A DNA stretch of 64,000 nt from Amphiura filiformis (taxonomy: Eukaryota; Echinodermata; Ophiuroidea; Amphilepidida; Amphiuridae), in contig NC_092647.1 in the NCBI RefSeq assembly GCF_039555335.1, positions 17,641,993-17,705,992 of the forward strand, written 5' to 3'. A program made the position numbers and the translations under genes. Numbering within the stretch: the stretch's first letter is position 1; every line of letters starts with the position of its first letter. The notes beneath the pieces are model-generated. The model ran no database searches and had not been told where the DNA came from. It saw nothing but the letters and a program-made list of their open reading frames with translations. Of this stretch, positions 40,001 to 43,799 are shown piece by piece.

Positions 40001-41107
40001 CAGAAACCAGAAGGTCGGTAAACATTTAAAATGAAGCACACATGACAGTTGACAAATCCAAGTATTTATCCCCTACTAATCTTCTTTGAATCTGATTTTT
40101 CTTTCAAATGAGCAGACCGTCGTCTATTTCAGTACATATTTTTCACCAATTAAGCCGTATTCAGTTTTGCATGGTGGGCATGTATGTGAATTCGCAACTT
40201 TCATCGACATATGATTTGATAGCAAACATACAGGCCTTTGTTATGTACCAATATGGGCATTGGCATGAATGGCGGTGTTTCACAATACTGCCATGATGTC
40301 AAATTGTATTCGTAGGTAACATTCGGTTACCGAAATTTACCTACGAATACTTGCTTTTATTGTTGACATCTCAGAAATATTTAAACGCAGGCTATTGAAA
40401 CTTGGTAGAAATAAAGAGTGTATTACCCTGCACCTATTGCTTAACTATTGTTTACTATTCTCTCACTTTGTGGAAATGGCACAGCTTTTAACATGTATTC
40501 GGAGGTAATGCATATTTTTTACCAAACCTACCTTTGTGCCATTTAGAATTTCTGGCAGCTAAACACAATAATAAAGATGTTCGAATGCAATGCATTTCAG
40601 TATTGGACATATCAAAGCTTGTATCAATTGCGCATTTATTAGTGATTTCCATTTTTTAAAGATATATATAGTGCTATGTGCTATGTAAAAAATTCATAAT
40701 TATGTACAAATATGTGAAAAATTGAACAGGCAATCTTTGAATACACACCTTTCAGGAAATCAATTTAGATTCAATCCAATGACTTCTTTTCATAACTGAT
40801 TTATATGTTTTTAAAAATACTTTAAGAAATATTTTGAAAAAATGGGTAAAAAAAGCATGTTTTGGGGTCTCTGTGTCTAAGTTTTTCACAGAAGGGGTCT
40901 TATTATATATGGCGCGAAGCGTATATGATCAAGGCGAATAAACACAATACAAAAACGAATGCCAATTGATTAATACTTTTAAGGTATGGCCATGAACATG
41001 CCGTGTACACTTTTCGTTGGATTCGACCATATGTATATGTATATGTATATGGTATATATGTATGTGAACAAACCGTATTTATTTTATGGGTATTTAATCC
41101 ACAGATG

Positions 41108-41152
<45 letters not shown>

Positions 41153-42045
41153 GGGCAAGGACTACAACTACTGTACTGAAAATTCAGCAACTCAAAGCAA
41201 GTAGTTATTGATTTATTGATCAAATATTGGTTTTCCCTCATTTTTGACTGTAACTCCACAAATGTTGTCTATGCTGAAATAAAATTTCCAGTGCAGTAGT
41301 TGTAGTTCTTGCCCCTATAATATACATATCTAATTACTTGTCCCCAATGCGCTATAATTTTGAGAAAAATGCAAAAATACGCACAAAATTGGGCAGGGGT
41401 GTAATACCCCCTTAATTACTCTGTGCTAGAAATCTTAATTTGGGCACCTATTAACCATGAATAACCAATATTCTTGGATCATTTTTGACAACCTTTACAG
41501 ACGTATCATTTTACCTTATACTGTTTCTGTACTTTGCTCTTTTGAAGTCCAGTAAGCAAGTCAAATGGTAGTTGGCCCAACTAAATTAAAAAAAAACCAC
41601 CAAAACATGCGGAATAACATTGTAATACGTAATGAAACCTTGATGAGATTCAAAATATCATATATGACAATCAGATCCGCATGACAATTAAAATGGAATA
41701 TGTATATATTAATATGTGATAGAAACCGTGTTGTTTATAATAGCTTGACTGAAATGACTAGAAAATATATGTATAATGCCGACATTTGTGATATACAACA
41801 CTATAGTAGTATAGTGATAAAGTCATATCGTCTATATAGATATAGTAGTATAATGATAAAGTCATATCGTCTAGATATCGTACGATTTTATATTTTTAAA
41901 TGTATAATAATAGTAAATAGAGTCTAACCTTGTCTTTTAATGTTGGATCCGCGCCACGCCGGATCAACATTAGTATGATATTGTAGTATTTCACATCATC
42001 ATTGTTGCCGTATGTACTACACGAATAGTGAAGTGGAGTCCATCC
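2665..42045 (-). CDS. ANK-Roc-COR-Death-TIR multidomain gene, 12 exons seen, both ends incomplete
   Basis: Gene-level entry; exons are listed separately. Twelve minus-strand exons total 2371 bp of coding sequence inside 39.4 kb. All have AG acceptors and GT donors, and each exon's end phase fits the next exon's start phase (0,0,0,0,1,0,0,0,1,1,1,1). Domain order is ankyrin repeat, Roc GTPase, COR, Death, TIR. ROCO proteins (LRRK, DAPK1 and MFHAS1 families) are GTPases whose COR domain dimerises; Death domains recruit death-fold partners; TIR domains are either adaptors or NAD-cleaving enzymes. A role in intracellular defence or cell-death signalling is inferred from the domains only. The kinase of LRRK or DAPK1 is not seen here. 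The 3' end leaves the window inside the TIR domain. Upstream exons (more ankyrin repeats, start codon) were not found up to 64000. Introns carry most of the mobile DNA of the window. Confidence 0.88.
2986..3285 (-). mobile_element. Penelope-like element remnant, GIY-YIG endonuclease tail
   Basis: Minus-strand open frame whose protein has the signature of the Penelope C-terminal endonuclease region: EHRRPSS, VKILDRDMRWFDRGVKEAV, NQPPLNKDG, LQGVYDN. Only the last 80 or so residues are present; the RT domain and the GIY-YIG core are missing, so it is a truncated inactive copy. It lies in the intron between the two TIR exons. A second diverged copy starts about 50 bases away in the opposite orientation, with their 5' truncation points facing each other. 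Confidence 0.8.
3335..3600 (+). mobile_element. Second Penelope-like endonuclease tail, opposite strand, decayed
   Basis: Plus strand, in shifting frames, shows AEHRRPHSSK, then HIYVESPGHFVNLDQVQIL, RGVNEAVQIK, NQPSLNKDGG and KSKVKKVSI. This is the same endonuclease tail as the minus-strand fragment at 2986-3285, with frameshifts and stops. The two form an inverted head-to-head pair around 3290-3330. Confidence 0.72.
3892..4092 (+). pseudogene. Possible TIR-like remnant, opposite strand to the host gene
   Basis: A plus-strand ATG frame reads MNREEWKFFLSHILDPLLKA, then FGRDSRSKQMDQ and a stop. After a frame change it continues NINCFEKARRFLAKLSAEK. The spacing (EEW, FGRD, then an R-R-F-L-x-x-L-S helix/strand) resembles the first half of a TLR-type TIR domain with a frameshift. 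It is a weak family call from pattern alone; a chance reading or a fragment of another family is possible. It lies in the intron between TIR exons but is on the opposite strand and of a different TIR subtype. Confidence 0.3.
4259..4412. mobile_element. 154-bp MITE with 23-bp inverted ends
   Basis: Ends AATTCGCACGAGTCCGTTTT (left) and AAAACGGACTCGTGCGAATT (right) are perfect inverted repeats around a 110-bp centre that includes GGGTTATAGCGCCCTCAACG. No open frame. Confidence 0.8.
4572..4679 (-). CDS. TIR domain exon, first part (exon 11)
   Basis: 108 bp, phase 1 to phase 1. Acceptor TTATTTTACTAG/GTCATG; donor GATGA/GTAAGT. Encodes the start of a TIR domain: strand A as HVMISYNWGSQE, the amphipathic helix RMKRLKDELEHDGF, then strand B SIWMDVEEM. 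The ISYxWxSQ opening and WMDVE motif are typical of the TIR_2-like type found in many invertebrate and bacterial TIR proteins, rather than the Toll-receptor type. It follows directly on the glycine-rich linker exon at 7955-8017. Confidence 0.88.
4680..5845. other. Intronic sequence, nothing recognised
   Basis: Part of the intron between exons 10 and 11. Short open frames here (for example 4983-5222) have no family resemblance or splice context. Confidence 0.4.
5846..6902. mobile_element. TTAA-flanked non-autonomous DNA element carrying repeated palindromes
   Basis: Inverted ends CCCCTTCGTACATAC (left) and TGTCCGAAGGGG (right), flanked by TTAT and TTAA, as expected of a TTAA-targeting (piggyBac-like) element with one mutated flank. 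Inside are three exact copies of the 18-bp palindrome TGTGTACAATTGTACACA (5861, 6203, 6756) and diverged versions near 5936, 6258 and 6699. No transposase frame. Confidence 0.55.
6903..7740. other. Intronic sequence, nothing recognised
   Basis: AT-rich; no exon with matching phase and no repeat arm recognised. Confidence 0.35.
7741..7796. repeat. (CTT)n microsatellite
   Basis: Uninterrupted CTT triplets over about 56 bp. The long arginine run seen in one minus-strand frame is a by-product. Confidence 0.98.
7955..8017 (-). CDS. Linker exon between Death and TIR domains (exon 10)
   Basis: 63 bp, phase 1 to phase 1. Acceptor ATCCTTTAG/AAGTTG; donor GGGAG/GTAAGA. Encodes a polar flexible segment (VVRDTSGSRNDDTNDAPGKG). 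Recognised because its phase fits both neighbours and its splice sites are strong. A linker of this kind is expected between the Death domain and the TIR domain. No motif of its own. Confidence 0.75.
8018..8559. other. Intronic sequence, nothing firm
   Basis: No coding signal recognised. Sequence near 8440-8520 may belong to the LINE 3' end that follows. Confidence 0.35.
8560..8805 (+). mobile_element. 3' end of an L2/CR1-type LINE with pentanucleotide tail
   Basis: A short frame resembling a LINE C-terminus (FKKALKTYLFP) is followed by an AGCGCTCTGAGCC...GGCGCAAATGC segment, typical of LINE 3' UTRs of this group. It ends in (TTGTA)n at about 8758-8803. Heavily 5'-truncated. Family call from general pattern only. 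Confidence 0.5.
8932..10613. mobile_element. Mariner-type element with 200-bp inverted arms, interrupted by another element
   Basis: Left end AAGGGTGTCCCAATAAAA and right end TTTTATTGGGACACCCTG, flanked by TA on both sides (8930-8931, 10614-10615). The arms match over about 200 bp (8932-9150 against 10395-10613) at perhaps 80 percent. CAGGGTGTCCC ends with TA duplication are typical of mariner-like elements. The centre holds a CCCAGCAAACAC-family element (9412-10092) and unassigned sequence; no DDE transposase frame was seen. Confidence 0.75.
9412..10092 (-). mobile_element. CCCAGCAAACAC family, copy 2 (inverted relative to copies 1 and 3)
   Basis: Bounded by CCCAGCAAACACAAAACG and the inverted form CGTTTTGTGTTTGCTGGG, 681 bp. 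Same internal modules as copy 1 but in reverse order. The flanks ACAT and ATGT extend the inverted repeat by four bases. Inserted inside the mariner-type hairpin, so it is younger than that element. Confidence 0.85.
10722..10761 (-). CDS. 40-bp microexon after the Death domain (exon 9)
   Basis: Acceptor TTCTTTTTACAG/CATTCAG; donor GAACCGG/GTAAGT. Phase 0 in, phase 1 out, encoding HSEDGSSIEAFEP. Too short to be found by open-frame search; it is supported by strong splice sites and by joining exon 8 to exon 10 in frame. Exon 8 could alternatively end at its own in-frame TGA three bases into the putative intron, in which case exons 9 to 12 would be an alternative or separate transcript. Confidence 0.7.
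10762..12048. other. Intronic sequence, nothing recognised
   Basis: No repeat arms or exon-like segments recognised. Short frames at 11110-11403 look like chance. Confidence 0.35.
12057..13107. mobile_element. hAT-like non-autonomous hairpin element
   Basis: Ends TAGGGTGTGGCGAAA and TTTCGCCACACCCTA, with an exact 8-bp target duplication ATATACAG (12049-12056 and 13108-13115). The arms are inverted copies over about 390 bp each, around a loop near 12445-12720. An 8-bp duplication with short TAGGG-type ends is the hAT pattern. No transposase. Lies in the intron between exons 8 and 9. Confidence 0.82.
13411..13912. mobile_element. AGGCTT/GGTCGGTCG MITE, copy 1
   Basis: Inverted ends AGGCTTAAAAAAATAAGC...TGACTTACCC and GGGTAAGTCA...TATTTTTTAAGCCT, with inner CGACCGACC blocks near both ends. 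About 500 bp, with no coding content. A diverged second copy is at 43161-43604 and loose GGTCGGTCG fragments are near 23370 and 29215. Confidence 0.75.
13958..15073 (-). CDS. COR and Death domain exon (exon 8)
   Basis: 1116 bp, 372 codons, phase 0 at both ends. Acceptor TATCATTAAG/GTATAC; putative donor GCAAAG/GTATGA. The N-terminal part continues the Roc-COR junction (VILNTNWFMTNIIGAAFAG, then YYTLEELRAFFMKK and ILDLMGLVHE), the winged-helix part of COR. A middle region follows (LYPSVQKKIL, YARGSVTVLVRLT, IAAKCPDKD). The last 90 residues form a Death domain (CFRIMDGDYRAVGKALRI, DNIIKRWCKKN, GMLQKLLSR). An in-frame TGA lies just past the donor, so a transcript that does not splice here would end after Death. 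The frame is fully open, so it is under coding constraint or very young. Confidence 0.9.
15074..15616. other. Intronic sequence left of the LINE
   Basis: Part of the intron between exons 7 and 8; nothing recognised. Confidence 0.4.
15627..16953 (+). mobile_element. 5'-truncated RTE-like LINE (reverse transcriptase part)
   Basis: Flanked by an exact 10-bp duplication GAATACCCTT (15617-15626 and 16954-16963). The coding part starts inside the RT (KKGEKTDIKNYRPISLL), continues with EQAGFRSGYST, YEKAFDSVEH and GVRQGDTISPK, and after one frameshift near 16077 shows the catalytic LRFADDVALV box. It ends with a C-terminal WAGHLARREDNRWTKRLTEW segment. Endonuclease and 5' end are missing. The 3' end is a short GGTGA repeat rather than poly(A), as in RTE-clade elements. 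Inserted antisense in the intron between exons 7 and 8. Confidence 0.9.
17133..17312 (-). CDS. Roc-COR junction exon (exon 7)
   Basis: 180 bp, 60 codons, phase 0 to 0. Acceptor TTCAACACTTAG/GGAACC; donor GGCGAG/GTAAGT. Encodes KKLPKVCDKMEKIIKPWREE, then VPVISWQEYSDRVRKKYPGM and LRTVTSYLHLMGE. In ROCO proteins this segment is the end of Roc leading into the first COR helices; the YLHLMGE motif followed by V-x-L-N in the next exon is characteristic. It joins exon 8 in frame as MGE-VYLAEFD. Confidence 0.88.
17453..17613 (-). CDS. Roc GTPase exon, C-terminal half (exon 6)
   Basis: 161 bp, phase 1 in, phase 0 out. Acceptor TTTTATATTAG/GAGAGA; donor ATTGTG/GTAAGA. Encodes EKAAEFLLRQSKKMFDGLLD, then IEDSVIVVDARDERCKGVET and a KKVLKERRECIV helix. 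The VIVVDARD strand is the expected core strand after the G4 motif of the Roc fold. Confidence 0.82.
17788..19635. mobile_element. Outer hairpin-type element with a second element nested in it
   Basis: Left arm from TGGCGCTATGGG (about 17788) and right arm ending CCTATAGTGCCA (about 19635) are inverted copies over about 150 bp; both carry CCTACxxTAGTGG, AATGTTT...GGCATCCTTA and a TTTTTTTCTATGCCC block. The element at 18501-19451 lies between the arms, close to the right arm. It occupies the intron between exons 5 and 6. Boundaries are approximate and no clear target duplication was read. Confidence 0.6.
18501..19451. mobile_element. Inner TA-flanked MITE
   Basis: Ends CCTAAGTGGAAGAATGGCCC and GGGCTCTTCTTTCACTTAGG, inverted over more than 30 bp, flanked by TA on both sides. 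Further GGCCCAACTCC blocks occur inside near 18660-18710 and 19260-19275 in both orientations, giving extra internal hairpins. 951 bp, no coding content. Confidence 0.75.
19763..19874 (-). CDS. Roc GTPase exon with G4-like motif (exon 5)
   Basis: 112 bp, phase 0 in, phase 1 out. Acceptor CATGTTAG/TCAACC; donor CCAGAAG/GTATCC. Encodes STTEYWLPFLKAARKSEDKT, then QVVLVGSHLDRIHNKPE. VVLVGSHLD sits where the guanine-specificity motif (usually TKxD-like, here SHLD, as in several Roc proteins) is expected. In frame with exons 4 and 6. Confidence 0.85.
20099..20814. mobile_element. ACGGTGGTCA element, first of two tandem copies
   Basis: Begins ACGGTGGTCATCAGTTC and ends TGACCACCGTT in inverted sense, about 716 bp. 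It shares long blocks in the same order with the next copy (20827-21735), including AAATCAGCACAATTCAGAGA and ATTCGATCGTTTGTATTGCC. No coding frame recognised. Confidence 0.7.
20827..21735. mobile_element. ACGGTGGTCA element, second tandem copy
   Basis: Begins ACGATGGTCACCAGTTC, twelve bases after the first copy ends, and finishes TTGACCACCGTT. About 190 bp longer than the first copy through extra sequence in the middle. Both copies point the same way, so this is a tandem duplication or a double insertion. Confidence 0.7.
21736..22675. other. Intronic sequence, nothing recognised
   Basis: Between the tandem elements and exon 4. No repeats or exons recognised. Confidence 0.35.
22676..22876 (-). 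CDS. Roc GTPase exon with switch I/II region (exon 4)
   Basis: 201 bp, 67 codons, phase 0 to 0. Acceptor TTGTAACTCACAG/GAAGAG; donor GACCAG/GTATGT. Encodes a T-P-G-I-N-V segment (the switch I threonine context), then FLIWDLAGQVEYAITHGMFL with the D-x-A-G-Q G3 motif, then CLFVVVYDLVEL. In Roc domains DxxGQ contacts magnesium and the gamma phosphate. The glutamine that supports hydrolysis in Ras-like GTPases is present. Confidence 0.9.
22877..25801. other. Large intron part, no gene or clear repeat family
   Basis: About 2.9 kb. A possible decayed fragment of the GGTCGGTCG MITE family lies at 23330-23400, and a short TATCCG run at about 23220. Otherwise nothing recognised. Confidence 0.35.
25802..26075 (+). 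repeat. Polypurine (GA-rich) tract
   Basis: About 270 bases of plus strand are strongly purine-biased (runs of GAGAGAGG, GGGAGGA, AGAAGGGAAAAG), broken by short AT-rich pieces. Such tracts can form triplex or non-B structures. No coding content. Confidence 0.8.
26076..27985. other. Intronic sequence, nothing recognised
   Basis: Only short A-runs (about 26742-26760) and dispersed TAGGCCTA octamers. No exon fits the phase here. Confidence 0.35.
27986..28036 (-). CDS. 51-bp Roc exon (exon 3)
   Basis: Acceptor TTTCAATACAAACAG/CAACTT; donor GCACAG/GTATGT. 17 codons, phase 0 to 0, encoding QLSWLSKLRKGPRGKAQ. It falls between the P-loop exon and the switch exon, where Roc proteins have a variable basic loop before switch I. 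An ATG frame on top of it is in a different frame and is not used in this model. Confidence 0.7.
28569..28900. repeat. Low-complexity G-run, C-run and CCGCCCCTTCTTC repeats
   Basis: A run of about 18 G at 28570 is followed by T-rich sequence and imperfect repeats of TTTTTGCCGCCCCTTCTTC at about 28760-28850, then CCCCGGGGGG and a C-run. Very GC-rich and pyrimidine-biased for this window. It could be the degenerate end of a mobile element; no coding content. Confidence 0.7.
29264..29299. repeat. (AT)n microsatellite
   Basis: Uninterrupted AT dinucleotides directly next to the 3' end of the SINE at 29300-29515; probably derived from the SINE tail. Confidence 0.95.
29300..29515 (-). mobile_element. 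tRNA-derived SINE with conserved central domain
   Basis: On the minus strand the element starts with a tRNA-like head: box A-like TTAGTGTAGTGG and a good box B GGTTCAATTCC about 40 bases later. Next comes a central block containing TTCTCCGGGTGCTCCGGTTT, a segment known from widely shared SINE central domains in animals. The tail ends near 29300 and is followed by (AT)n. About 215 bp. SINEs of this type are copied by partner LINEs; the tail gives no clear partner. Confidence 0.82.
29577..29795. mobile_element. AAAGGAGTATTT MITE family, diverged copy
   Basis: Begins AAAGGAGTATTTTGTGATTC and ends ATGAAATGCCCTT. It shares GTTCAGTTGATTCCGATTTT and AATTAATCTG blocks with the better copy at 53165-53459. 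Flanking TTAA is not preserved here. Confidence 0.6.
29796..30667. other. Intronic sequence, nothing recognised
   Basis: AT-rich part of the intron between exons 2 and 3. Confidence 0.35.
30668..30787 (-). CDS. Roc GTPase P-loop exon (exon 2)
   Basis: 120 bp, 40 codons, phase 0 to 0. Acceptor TACTATAACAG/GAGTTG; donor ACTAAG/GTTAGA. Encodes a helix ELTLHRKLMAQGSRPVSVIK, then the first strand and Walker A loop VIICGNPAAGKSTIKDTL. GNPAAGKST fits the GxxxxGK[ST] P-loop with all binding residues present, so nucleotide binding is expected. It follows the ankyrin exon in phase across an 11-kb intron that holds the Gmr1-like element. Confidence 0.92.
30948..31046. repeat. (AAAT)n microsatellite
   Basis: About 100 bp of AAAT/ATAA tetranucleotides with a slightly different end (TTAATTAATTAA). 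Confidence 0.97.
32003..32530. repeat. GTATTCGTAGGTAAC motifs in the left part of the TTAA element
   Basis: GTATTCGTAGGTAAC occurs at 32003-32017 and 32482-32496; the second is followed by the inverted form GTTACCTTCGAATA at about 32516-32530. The same unit recurs on the other side of the LTR element (40306-40350, 40495-40540). Confidence 0.75.
32543..33671 (+). repeat. 5' LTR of the Gmr1-like element
   Basis: 1129 bp, TG...CA ends. A TATA-like ATATAAAAAGC lies near 32889 and an AATAAA near 33587, so promoter and polyadenylation signals can be placed. Three tandem copies of a ~31-bp unit (TTTTGGAGAAAGCAGCGCAA core) lie at about 33212-33300. Confidence 0.95.
33676..33696 (+). promoter_or_regulatory. 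Primer binding site, tRNA-Pro type with a 3-base insertion
   Basis: Four bases after the LTR comes TGGGGGCTCGTC, complementary to the 3' end of tRNA-Pro, then GTCCGGGA. The usual tRNA-Pro site reads TGGGGGCTCGTCCGGGA, so GTC appears duplicated in the middle. The first 12 bases could still pair. Confidence 0.8.
33754..35983 (+). pseudogene. gag and protease region of the Gmr1-like element, frame-broken
   Basis: Starts at an ATG (33754) with a conserved N-terminal domain (FLETINWEKFDELKKPDLLA), breaks near 33960, and continues as a charged coiled coil with a stop at 34152. A capsid part follows (34161-34505, break near 34480, 34562 onward) with the pattern EAYRQKFRDSRKQADQTHVE and IEEFKKCV, the region related to vertebrate SCAN domains. 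A C-x2-C-x4-H-x4-C zinc knuckle (CTHCKRPGHTMTQC) follows. The protease active site reads RDTCCARSMI, with C where the DTG/DSG glycine is expected, so it is probably inactive. It ends at 35983 in a stop next to a C-run; the integrase frame starts immediately after in another frame. Confidence 0.9.
35984..38685 (+). pseudogene. pol region: integrase, reverse transcriptase, RNase H, frame-broken
   Basis: Open 36012-38102 in one frame. Integrase comes first: the zinc-binding H-H-C-C part (HLGVKKTHERIL, CKTCHICQ), then a core with D (VIIDRVGF), D (SIQSDQGSNF) and E (ESQGALERFHQ), and a C-terminal GDKVLVLFP...RKSRQLCHINMLKEY module. A linker with repeated VDK units leads into the RT: VPKPDGSYRLVADMRAAN, FDLLKGYWQVPL, MPFGLKNAPATFQRM and the catalytic YVDDLIVY. 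The frame changes near 38100; RNase H follows (TVDASDIGCGGVV, IEKECLALLLAL, FTDHNP), changes frame again near 38540 and ends at 38685 (ADALSRIA). All catalytic acids of integrase and RT are present. Confidence 0.93.
38847..38855 (+). promoter_or_regulatory. Polypurine tract (plus-strand primer)
   Basis: AAGGGGAGG ends exactly where the 3' LTR begins, the usual position of the plus-strand primer of LTR elements. Confidence 0.88.
38856..39986 (+). repeat. 3' LTR of the Gmr1-like element
   Basis: 1131 bp. It differs from the 5' LTR by A for G and T for C substitutions and by run-length changes in two C-runs and two T-runs. The three-unit ~31-bp tandem repeat is conserved at about 39529-39616. 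Confidence 0.95.
40306..40540. repeat. GTATTCGTAGGTAAC hairpin motifs, right part of the TTAA element
   Basis: GTATTCGTAGGTAAC at 40306-40320 pairs with TTTACCTACGAATAC at 40336-40350 over a 15-base loop. A diverged pair starts at 40495. Same motif as at 32003 and 32482 on the other side of the LTR insertion. Confidence 0.75.
41028..41150. repeat. (GTATAT)n microsatellite in two blocks
   Basis: Two GTATAT arrays at about 41028-41062 and 41105-41150, inside the right arm of the TTAA element. The YTYTYT and MYMYMY frames are by-products. Confidence 0.95.
41412..41928. other. Intronic sequence next to the ankyrin exon
   Basis: Between the right end of the TTAA element and the ankyrin exon. A short direct repeat (about 35 bp, AGTAGTATAGTGATAAAGTC type) lies at 41805-41880; nothing else seen. 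Confidence 0.4.
41929..42045 (-). CDS. Ankyrin repeat exon (exon 1 of those seen)
   Basis: 117 bp, 39 codons, phase 0 to 0. Acceptor TTTATTGATGCAG/GGATGG; donor GACAAG/GTTAGA. Encodes GWTPLHYSCSTYG, a variable NNDDVKYYN insert, then ILMLIRRGADPTLKDK. The GWTPLH opening and the GADPTLKD end are the two most conserved parts of an ankyrin repeat. Ankyrin repeats are protein-interaction modules; upstream of Roc they would act as the sensor or partner-binding part. Further repeats must lie upstream but were not found. Joining to exon 2 is in phase, though other exons could lie between. Confidence 0.85.
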
Positions 42046-43160
42046 CTGCATCAATAAAGATATAGATAAGTAAAGAAGTAAAAAGAATATAGAAGAAATA
42101 TAAACAAATAGAAATTAGCATTAACATCGATTAAAAATAAATAGTAATCTTTTTGGATATGGACACCAGATGCAGGGCCGGATTTACCATTGGGCCAGAT
42201 GGACCCGGGCACAGGACCCCCAACATCTGGGGGCCCCAAACCAGATAAGTAAAGAAATAAAAAGAATATAGAAGAAATAAAAACAAATACAAAGCATTAA
42301 CATCGATTAAAATTAATAAGGAATCTTTTCGGATATGGACACCAGATGGTTGCGATGTGATATCAATACAATGAGACTTTCTACAAATACCATCGCCTTT
42401 TTTAATACAAATTTATTTATTTATTTATTCATTCATTCATCTATATATTCATTTATTCATTCATGTTTTATTCATCAATCATCAAAAAATACATTTATCA
42501 TAATACTATCAATTTATAATAAATAATACTAATAGTAATTTTCTATAACATTTACAAGATTAAATGAACGATACATTGTTCTTTATAATCAAAGATCCTA
42601 AAAACAAAACTATAGGATCTTTGCTTATAATGTAGATCAAGATATTATACAATTGCAAAATACATTTAATATAATTTCGCATGCATAAAGAAAAGTACAA
42701 TCAATCTGAAAGAAAATCGTAGAGAATATTCAAATCGAATAAATTATAATAATTATAATATAAAATAAATATAGTGTGATAAACTGAGATAGATTATAAA
42801 ATAAACATTTATTCCAATAAATAGGAATGTATTGGCATACATAACATTTTACAATTATTTACAATTCAAATGTGCCTATAACTTTAATCAAGCATGAGGA
42901 TTAAGATGAAGACTGACGAGGTCCTTGCTAAACGCGGAGAGTGGGCTGGAGAGACCTCTTTAATTATTACAATTTTAGAAAAGAGGTAGAGAAAGAGGAA
43001 GAAGTAGAAGTTTAGCTACTGATTATGGTTTTGTTGAGATTTAATTTGAAGGATATGTGCAGGATGGCGATTTTTTTTTATAGAAGGATTAAGTTCATGC
43101 CACAATTTAGGCCCCTTGGATTTTGTGGTATTATTAGCAAAAGTGGTTCTGATGGGCGTA
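42046..43160. other. Intron with a direct duplication and a hAT-end-like fragment
   Basis: About 105 bp at 42062-42172 is repeated at 42243-42348 (AGAATATAGAAGAAAT core, ending GGATATGGACACCAGATG). Between them lies a GC-rich piece with CAGGGCCGGATTTACCATTG and CTGGGGGCCCCAAA, resembling the terminal sequence of a widespread hAT-type family. Then AT-rich sequence with TTTATTCATTCA runs at 42410-42470. No exon recognised. Confidence 0.5.
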
Positions 43161-43604
43161 AGGCTTTTAAAAAAAAAAAGAAGTTGACTTGCCCTTTCGA
43201 CCGACCCAAAAAACTAGAAAAACAGGGTCGCCATTTTTTTTCTTTTTTTTAATGTCAGATTTTGGTTTATACTTTCAAAATATTTGTTTTATTTATGTTT
43301 AACTGGGTATATAAACACATTCTGCCTCGATTTCTGCGTTTGTGTTTCATATAAACCCTGTGACTAAGTTGAAAACATGCTCTATTTTATTTGTTGAAAG
43401 ATTAGTAATCACAACACATTTCTGTAAATGATGATCTGAGTATCTAAGGCATTGAATGAAAAATAACACCACGACTTTATAAAGAGTTGCAGCATTACGT
43501 ATCATGTTGTTTTTTGCAGAAATTAAAAAAGAAAAAAAACTTTAATTGACCGACCTACCCAGGTGTTGGCACCTATAAGGGACAGTCAACTATTTTTAGA
43601 GCCT
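43161..43604. mobile_element. AGGCTT/GGTCGGTCG MITE, copy 2
   Basis: Starts AGGCTTTTAAAAAAAAAAAG then GTTGACTTGCCCTTTCGACC, and ends with the inverted GACAGTCAAC...AGAGCCT. It shares ATTTTGGTTTATA, CTCGATTTCTGC and CCCAGGTGTTGG blocks with copy 1 at 13411-13912. Confidence 0.75.
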
Positions 43605-43799
43605 AATAATAACTTATATGTATCATGTGAATGTCGGATGGCTTACCGGTATTAAAGAGGTTGTCATGTATCTGGTTGGAGCAGGTTATTGTGATATTGA
43701 TACATGAAGTTACATGAAGTTGTAGTTTGTAAATGTCTTTAATTTCAAGTGTGTGTACAGAAGAGAAATCAGACCATCCGGGGGCACTTAACACAAATG

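Larger units (their letters stand above)
31366..41411. mobile_element. TTAA-flanked DNA element split by an LTR retrotransposon
   Basis: Left end GGGGTACTACACCCTGGCC (preceded by TTAA at 31362) and right end, in inverted form, GGGGGTATTACACCCCTGCC (followed by TTAA at 41412). The arms stay similar for about 100 bp, including CATTTTTCTCAAAA and ATTATAGC, and further in share GTCGAATCCAAC with AAAAGTGT. Without the LTR element (32543-39986) it is about 2.6 kb. No transposase frame was recognised; TTAA duplication suggests piggyBac- or Kolobok-type mobilisation. Confidence 0.72.

Noticed and set aside
40903..41259. YTYTYT and MYMYMY repeat frames
   Set aside because: Translation of the GTATAT microsatellite.
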